12,238 nt of DNA from Burkholderiales bacterium (GTDB lineage: Bacteria > Pseudomonadota > Gammaproteobacteria > Burkholderiales > Burkholderiaceae): NCBI GenBank assembly GCA_947447845.1, contig CANFNO010000034.1, positions 1 through 12,238 on the forward strand. The letters run 5' to 3'. The position numbers and the translations under genes were made by a program. Below the pieces are notes generated by a model. The model ran no database searches. It was not told the origin of the DNA and worked only from the letters and a program-made list of their open reading frames with translations. Of this stretch, positions 1 to 6,400 are shown one piece after another. Each line of letters starts with the position of its first letter. Within the stretch, counting starts at the first letter, position 1.

Positions 1-1
1 C

Positions 2-361
2 GACGCGGTGCTGAAAAGCGAGCGCTGCTGTGGCGAATCCGGCACTCTGGGCGTGAACCGGCCCGACATCTCCACGCAAATTCGTTTCCGCAAGGAAGAA
101 GAACTGCGCAAGGGCGAAGTCGAGCTGCGGGCACTGACTGCGGTGGATGGCGCACCGGCAGCCAAGGGCAATTTGAAGATTCTGACCAGTTGCCCGAGCT
201 GTCTGCAAGGCCTGACCCGCTACGGTAACGACCTGAACAACGGCCTGCTGGAGGCTGACTACGTGGTGGTCGAGATGGCAAATCTGATTCTGGGCAAGGA
301 CTGGCTGCCCGAGTACGTGCAAAAAGCCAATGCTGGAGGCATTGAGCGGGTGCTTGTCTAG
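2..361 (+). CDS. C-terminal end of an FAD-linked oxidoreductase with CCG Fe-S domain (5' truncated by window)
   Basis: The reading frame is open from the first bases of the window, so this is the last ~119 codons of a longer gene whose start lies upstream. The visible part carries the motif CCGESGTLG near its beginning and SCPSC about 50 residues later. This is the arrangement of the cysteine-rich CCG domain (heterodisulfide-reductase/GlpC type), which holds an iron-sulfur or metal centre that passes electrons from a flavin domain. In Comamonadaceae this ending, with a tail like VVVEMANLILGKDWLPEYV, belongs to very long FAD/FMN-binding oxidases related to D-lactate or D-2-hydroxyglutarate dehydrogenases. 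The FAD-binding portion is not in the window, so the substrate cannot be judged. It ends in TAG, 135 nt before the exoprotein gene. No convincing terminator follows it. The domain call is fairly sure; the exact family is inferred. Confidence 0.82.
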   Translation, partial: DAVLKSERCCGESGTLGVNRPDISTQIRFRKEEELRKGEVELRALTAVDGAPAAKGNLKILTSCPSCLQGLTRYGNDLNNGLLEADYVVVEMANLILGKDWLPEYVQKANAGGIERVLV

Positions 362-440
362 AAAATATTGATCAAAAGCAATGGGACTCTGTTCTTTTTG
401 CCTTACTTGTGTCAAATGGTTACCTGACCTAGCCGCTACG

Positions 441-449
441 TGATTTAAT
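441..449 (+). promoter_or_regulatory. Candidate extended -10 promoter of the TPS operon
   Basis: Within the 135-nt gap (362-496), which is AT-richer than its surroundings, the string TGATTTAAT fits an extended -10 element: TG, one base, then TTTAAT, which matches TATAAT at five of six positions. The best -35 at suitable spacing (around 420-425, TTACCT) is poor, as is common for extended -10 promoters. Transcription would begin near 456 and leave a leader of about 40 nt that includes a G5 run (459-463) and an A6 run (470-475). A second, weaker option is TTGCCC at 451-456 with TACAGT at 476-481. I saw no clear operator palindrome in this gap. This is pattern matching only. Confidence 0.4.
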
Positions 450-485
450 TTTGCCCTTGGGGGTGGGTTAAAAAATACAGTTAGC

Positions 486-492
486 GGGGTGG
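486..492 (+). promoter_or_regulatory. Ribosome binding site supporting the exoprotein start at 497
   Basis: The run GGGGTGG lies four bases before the ATG at 497. It is an imperfect Shine-Dalgarno (one mismatch to GGAGG) with short spacing. It matters because the protein starts six residues earlier than extended signal peptides usually do. The next plausible position for such a start is a CTG codon at 515, with no purine-rich stretch at suitable distance, so ATG 497 is preferred. Confidence 0.5.
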
Positions 493-496
493 TCAG

Positions 497-3400
497 ATGG
501 GATCTAGCGGTTCGCTGAATCATATTTATCGCACGGTGTGGAACCAGGCGCTCGGCGCCATGGTGGCCGTAGCCGAAGTCGCCACCGGACGCAAAAAGTC
601 GGCAACGGTGTCGGGTCTTGCCAAGGTGGACAGGCGTGTCGGTTGGTCTGCACACCGTCTGCAAAATGCCCTGCTATCGCTTGCCATTGCTTTTGCCTGG
701 GGCGCAATACCAGCGCTGACATTTGCAAATCCCACAGGCGGTGTCGCCATTCAAGGCCAGGCGACCATTACCACCAACGGCAGCAATCTGCTGGTCACCA
801 CGCAAAACGGCGCCGGCCTGAACCACTCGGCCATCAACTGGCAAAGCTTTTCTATTCCCACGGGCAGCACCACCTATTTTCAGCAGCCCAACGCCAGCAG
901 CACCTCGATTAACCGCGTAGTCACCAACACGCCATCACAGATATTCGGAACGTTGGGAAGCAACGGCAATCTGGTACTGGTGAATCAGTCTGGCATTACC
1001 GTGGGTGCGGGTGCCGTGGTGGACACGGCGGGCTTTACCGCGTCGTCTTTGCGCATGAGCGATGCGGACGCCTTGTCGGGCCGGATGCGTTTTGGTGATG
1101 CTGCATCAGCTACTGGCACCGTGTCCGTCATGGGCAGTGTGCTGGCACGCAGCGGTGACGTGGTCCTCATGGGCTCCAGTGTGGACACCGGTAGCAACGC
1201 ACTGGTGCAAGCGCCAAACGGCAACACTGTGCTGGCCGCAGGCCAGCAAATCGAGATCACCGGGCGCGGTCTCGAAGGCATCGTCATGCAGGTGCAGGCG
1301 CCCACGGATAGCGCGGTGAATTTGGGCACGCTAAAGGGCGATGCGGTGGGGATTTTTGCCGGGACGCTGAAGCACAGTGGTTTGATTCAGGCTACGACGG
1401 CGACGCTTGAAGGTGGTAAGGTGGTGCTGAAGGCTGCTCAGCGCGTGGAGGATTCGGGTGTGATCACTGCCTCCGGATCTTCTGGAGGCTCGGTCGATAT
1501 TTCCACAAACCCGACCACCAACGCAGTCAATCCAGGTGCGGTTGTTCAATCTGGATCGATTGACGTGCGTGGCACGACGGCGGCTGGCGGCGCGGTTCAC
1601 GTTCAAACTGATTCGATGCTGGCAACCGCTTCCATTGATGCCAGCGGCGCCAATGGCGGCGGCGTGATCGGCGTGCAGGCAGCACGGCAAGCGATTTCCA
1701 CTTCGTCTGCGCACTACTCCGTCGACGGTGGGACGGGCAAGGGAGGCAGCATTTTGTTGTCTGCGAAAGCGTCCAACTACACCTCGGGAACCTACAGTGC
1801 GACCGGTGCAACGGGGGGTGATATCACTCTGGCAGGCGATGAGATCAAGCTCGCAAGTACCCAACTCGATGCAAGCGGCGTTCATGGCGGTGGCAGTGTT
1901 CGGGTGGGCGGACTGGAGCATGGCGCATCGGGATTTGGCGCATTGGGTGTGAATCTCACCAATGCAAGCAACGTGTATTCCAACAGCCAGATGAGTGTGA
2001 AGGCAGATGCCTTGCAAGATGGCAATGGCGGAAGTCTGGTGCTGTGGGCGGATCAGAATATGCGCGCCAGCGGCAACCTGAGTGCCAAGGGCGGCGCAGC
2101 GGGCGGCGATGGTGGCAATGCCGAGGTGTCAGGGGCCGCATCGCTGGGCTTTAGCGCACTGGCCAACCTGTCGGCATCGCACGGCAAGGCAGGCACCTTG
2201 CTTCTGGATCCGCACAACATTACGGTGACAGCAGGGTCGGCTGGTTGGTCGGGCCTGGGTGGGACTAGCTACCTGGAAATACTTGACCCGACACCGACAG
2301 CCGCAGAGGGTTTCGGAGGCTATCAACCCTTCATCTTGCCCAGTGGAAACATTGTCGTGGCTTCTCCCAATGACGCAGCCATGGCAATTGGCTCCGGTGC
2401 CGTCTACATGTACACGTCGACTGGGACACTTCTTTCGGCCTTGGTCGGAAGCAGCGCAGGCGATCATGTCGGCAGCAGCGGTTTAAGCACCTTTTCCACT
2501 GGCAATGTGCTGGTTCGATCGCCCAACTGGTCCAACGGCACAAACACGACCGCTGGCGCAGTGACGTGGATGAATGGCACGACCGGCGCGCTGTCCACGG
2601 GTACCGCTGGAGGCGCCGTCAGCCTTGGCAACAGCCTTGTCGGCGCATCGATGAATGACCTTGTTGGCAATCAGGTTCTGGTTTCTGGAAGTGCTGCGGT
2701 GGCACTTTCACCCAATTGGACCAACGGCGCAAATGCCGCGGCGGGTGCCGTTTCCTGGTTGAACGGAGCCGACGGGAAACTGAGCAACGGAGCCTTTGGC
2801 GGCGCTATATCGACCGCCAATAGTCTTGTCGGCAGCGCGGCCTCGGATCAGGTCGGGTCTGGCGGGATCACCTGGGGGTTGCTCGGTGGCAACATTGCCA
2901 TCAGCAGTCCGCAGTGGGGCAGTGGTGGGATTTCGGCCAATGCGAAAGGAGCCGTCACCTGGATGAACTGGGCTACTGGCGCGTTGTCCAATGCCGCAAC
3001 GGGCGGGGTGGTTTCAGGGGTTGGGGCTGCACCGGGCAATAGCCTTGTCGGATCGAATCCGGGTGACAGGGTGGGCACTTTTATCCGCAACTATGACTAC
3101 TCGTATGGCACACAATTTTCTTCGCCGAGCAGTATCGATCAGAGCGGTGTTGCTTCGGTCAATGGAAATCTTGTTGTCATAAGTAACAACTGGAACGGAA
3201 CCCGGGGTGCCGTGACGTGGATGAATGGCAGCACGGGCGCATTGTCCAACGGAAGTTCTGGCGGCATTGTCGATGGCACGACAGGCACGGGCAATAGCCT
3301 GGTCGGGTCAGTTGTGGGTGACCGGATTGGAACCGTATCGACCTTTCCCGACCCCACAGGTTCCCCCAATTTGATTGACGAAGTGAGCGGTTTGGTCCCC

Positions 3401-6400
3401 TTGACTAACGGCAACTTTCTGGTTCGAAGCGCTCAGTGGGGCAGCGCTGGCGCACTGTTTGGTGGCAAGGGTGCTGTGACGTGGTTCAACAACGCTTCAG
3501 GCTTGAGTGGGGCCGTAGCTGCGGCCAACAGCATTGTCGGATCTGCCGTAGGCGACCAAGTTGGTGCCGGGCCTGGTAGTCCCTCGACGGCTTACCAGGG
3601 TGTCGTGCTGCTACCCAACAGCAACTACGTAGTCGTGAGCCCGAACTGGGGTGGCGGCAAAGGCGCCGTGACTTGGGGCAATGGCACAAGCGGCACTTTG
3701 GGTGCTGTATCGGGCTTCCCCACTGCGGGTATCGCGTCGAGTTTGACCGGCACTACTACTGGCGATCACATCGGCTCACAGGGCATTCAGCTTCAGTATG
3801 GTGGCAGCAACTATGTCGTGAAAAGTCCGCAGTTCAGCTTCAACAGTCTGACCAACAACGGCGCAGTCTCGTGGATGAATGGCGCTACCGGAGCACTTGC
3901 CGGTGGTGGATTTGCCGGTCAGGTGGATGGCACCAACAGTCTGATCGGAAGCTTTTCAAGCGATGGCGTTGGCGGCGAAGTCATTCCTCTTTACAACTTC
4001 AATTTCCTGGCACGTACGCCCTCGTGGAACGGTGGCAAGGGTGCATTGACCTGGATGAAGGGCGCCACTGGTGAATTGGCCACGAGCACTGTAAACACGC
4101 CGGTCTTTGGTGGCGCGGTGGATGGCATCAGTGCTACGCCTAACAGCCTGGTGGGCTCGGGGCAGTACGACATGTCAGGTATTGCTAACCAGCGTGGACC
4201 ACTTCAAACAGTGACCCAGCTTGGAAATGGCAACTTAATTGTTGGCACGCCGCAGTGGACAAATCCGGGTCTGTCGGGCAGCTATTGGGACGCTTTGGGT
4301 GCGGTGACCTGGATGAACGGTACGACGGGCAAGCTTTCTGACGGCAGCACCGGTGGGCCGATCGGCATTGCCAACAGTTTGGTGGGGGCAAACACTGGAG
4401 ACCAAGTGGGACAGGGTTACGTAGGCGTCGGAATTGTGCCGCTTGTTGGCACCTTCAACGGCAGCAGCGTCGTTTACAACCTGGTCATTCAAAGCCAATG
4501 GTGGAAAAACGGTGTTGCAACCTGGGCCGGTGCCGCGACCTGGATGGATGGCGCCACCGGCCAATTGGTTGGCGGGGCTTCTGGCGGCACCATTTCCAAT
4601 TCCAACAGCCTGGTGGGAACACACGCGAGCGACTTGGCAGGCGATCAGATTCTGCCGATGAACAATGGCAACTATGTCGTCGAAAGTTCTCTATGGGGTG
4701 ATGGCACCAATCTCCAGGTGGGTGCGGTTACCTGGGGTAATGGGCTTAGTGGCGCAGTAGGCGACATCGGCAGCGGCAACAGCCTCGTGGGCGCATTTGC
4801 GAATGATGGTGTGGGTCATTCTGTCTGGCCGAACAATGGCATCGATTTCATTGGCAATAACTACCTCGTTCGAAGCCGATGGAATAGCGGCGCAGGCTCC
4901 TTGACCTGGGTGGATGGTGGCAACGGGCACCTCGTTAACTACACCACAGGCCCCAACATTGGCGGCGTAGTAGCTGCCAGCAATAGCTTGGTCGGTTTGA
5001 CTCAGTCGGATAACGTCGGAGGCAGCAACCTGACGACACTGTGGAACGGCATGGCGGTGTTGGAAAACCAATACTCTGATGGAGGCAAAGGCGCTGTGAC
5101 CTGGATGAATCCAGTCAATGGGACGATGTTTGGTGGAGTGCCTTTTGCAGGAACGGTGTCACCCTCCAACAGCCTTGTGGGGACGTTAAGTGATGTGCCT
5201 GCGGGCGCTAGCGGCGACCATGTCGGGTCCGGTGGCGGCGGTGTGACCGAAATTACAGACTACAGCACTTTTTCGAACTACGTGGTGTCCAGTCCTAGTT
5301 GGTCCAATGGGCTTACTACGGGTGTGGGTGCTGTGACATTTGCCGCGGGTGACACCGGGCGAGTGGGAGCGGTTTCTACGAGCAACAGCCTGGTAGGTAC
5401 CTTGGCCGGAGACTCTGTCGGTTCATGGGGTATTTATCCGGTGACGAATAACGAAACCTTCTGGAATTACTTTGTGCACAGCCCTGATTGGGGTGGGAAT
5501 AAGGGAGCAATCACCTGGATGAATGGGCAAACCGGCGCTTTGAACACAGGGTCGTTGTCTGGCGTAGTCGGTACTTCCAATAGTTTGGTCGGGTCGACCA
5601 CGGGTGATCGGCTGGGGACGTCAAATTCCCGAAACAATGGCGGACTGGAAGCGATTACCAGCTATGCGAATGGGAACCTGTTGGTTCGAAGCGAGTTTTG
5701 GAACGCGAATGCGAGTGCCTTAACCTGGATGAGCGGAGCAAACGGCAGGTTGTCAGATGGGTCCAACGGTGGTGAGGTGTCTCCATCGAACAGTCTGCTG
5801 GGCAGTGTGCCATTCGACAATCTGGCGGGTGGCGTGAATGGGCTTGCGGTTCTTAACGGAAATGGCAACTGGGTTGTCACAAGTCCCGACTGGGATGGCA
5901 GCAAGGGTGCAGCCACCTGGATTGACAGTTCCAATGGACATCTGGCAGATGGAACAACGGGTGGCTTTGTATCGGCCCTAAACAGCCTGGTAGGAAGCGT
6001 TGCCTTCGATTTCGTTGGGGGCGACTACGCCTGTGACTGCACGGGCATACCCGGGGGGATAACTGCGCTTTTTAACGGCAACTATGTAGTCAATAGTCCG
6101 GACGTGGGCGCCCTCACATGGGGTAGCGGCACTGCCGGTGTGGTGGGGACTATCACTGCCGCAAACAGTGCACCGGTGAGCGTAGACCAGATCTATGAGT
6201 ACGGCACTTCTGGAAAGGTATTGGCCGGTAGCGGGTCTGCAAACTCCAATAAGGGTGGCGTCTTTTTGATTGGTGCCGCGGGCAGCACAGGGTTGCCCAC
6301 TTTTGCTACCAATGCTGCAGGTGACGCGTCGGTTGGCGCGGACTGGTTGGCCAATTCGCTGCGAACGGGTACCAACCTGGACTTGCAGGCCAATACCGAC

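Noticed and set aside
374..398. Possible terminator after the oxidoreductase gene (AAAAG pairing with CTTTT, then T)
   Set aside because: The stem is only five A/T-rich base pairs with a 15-nt loop and no GC core, too weak for an intrinsic terminator.
1331..2017. A 228-codon minus-strand open frame under the exoprotein's TPS/beta-helix region
   Set aside because: Its composition is that of an antisense shadow and it has no family-like features; the + strand is a continuous recognised domain.
6053..6058. G6 tract within the repeat array, and an A6 tract at 470-475 in the leader, as phase-variation sites
   Set aside because: Both runs are short, the coding one is simply two glycine codons, and the frame is intact. 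Slippage switching usually needs longer tracts.
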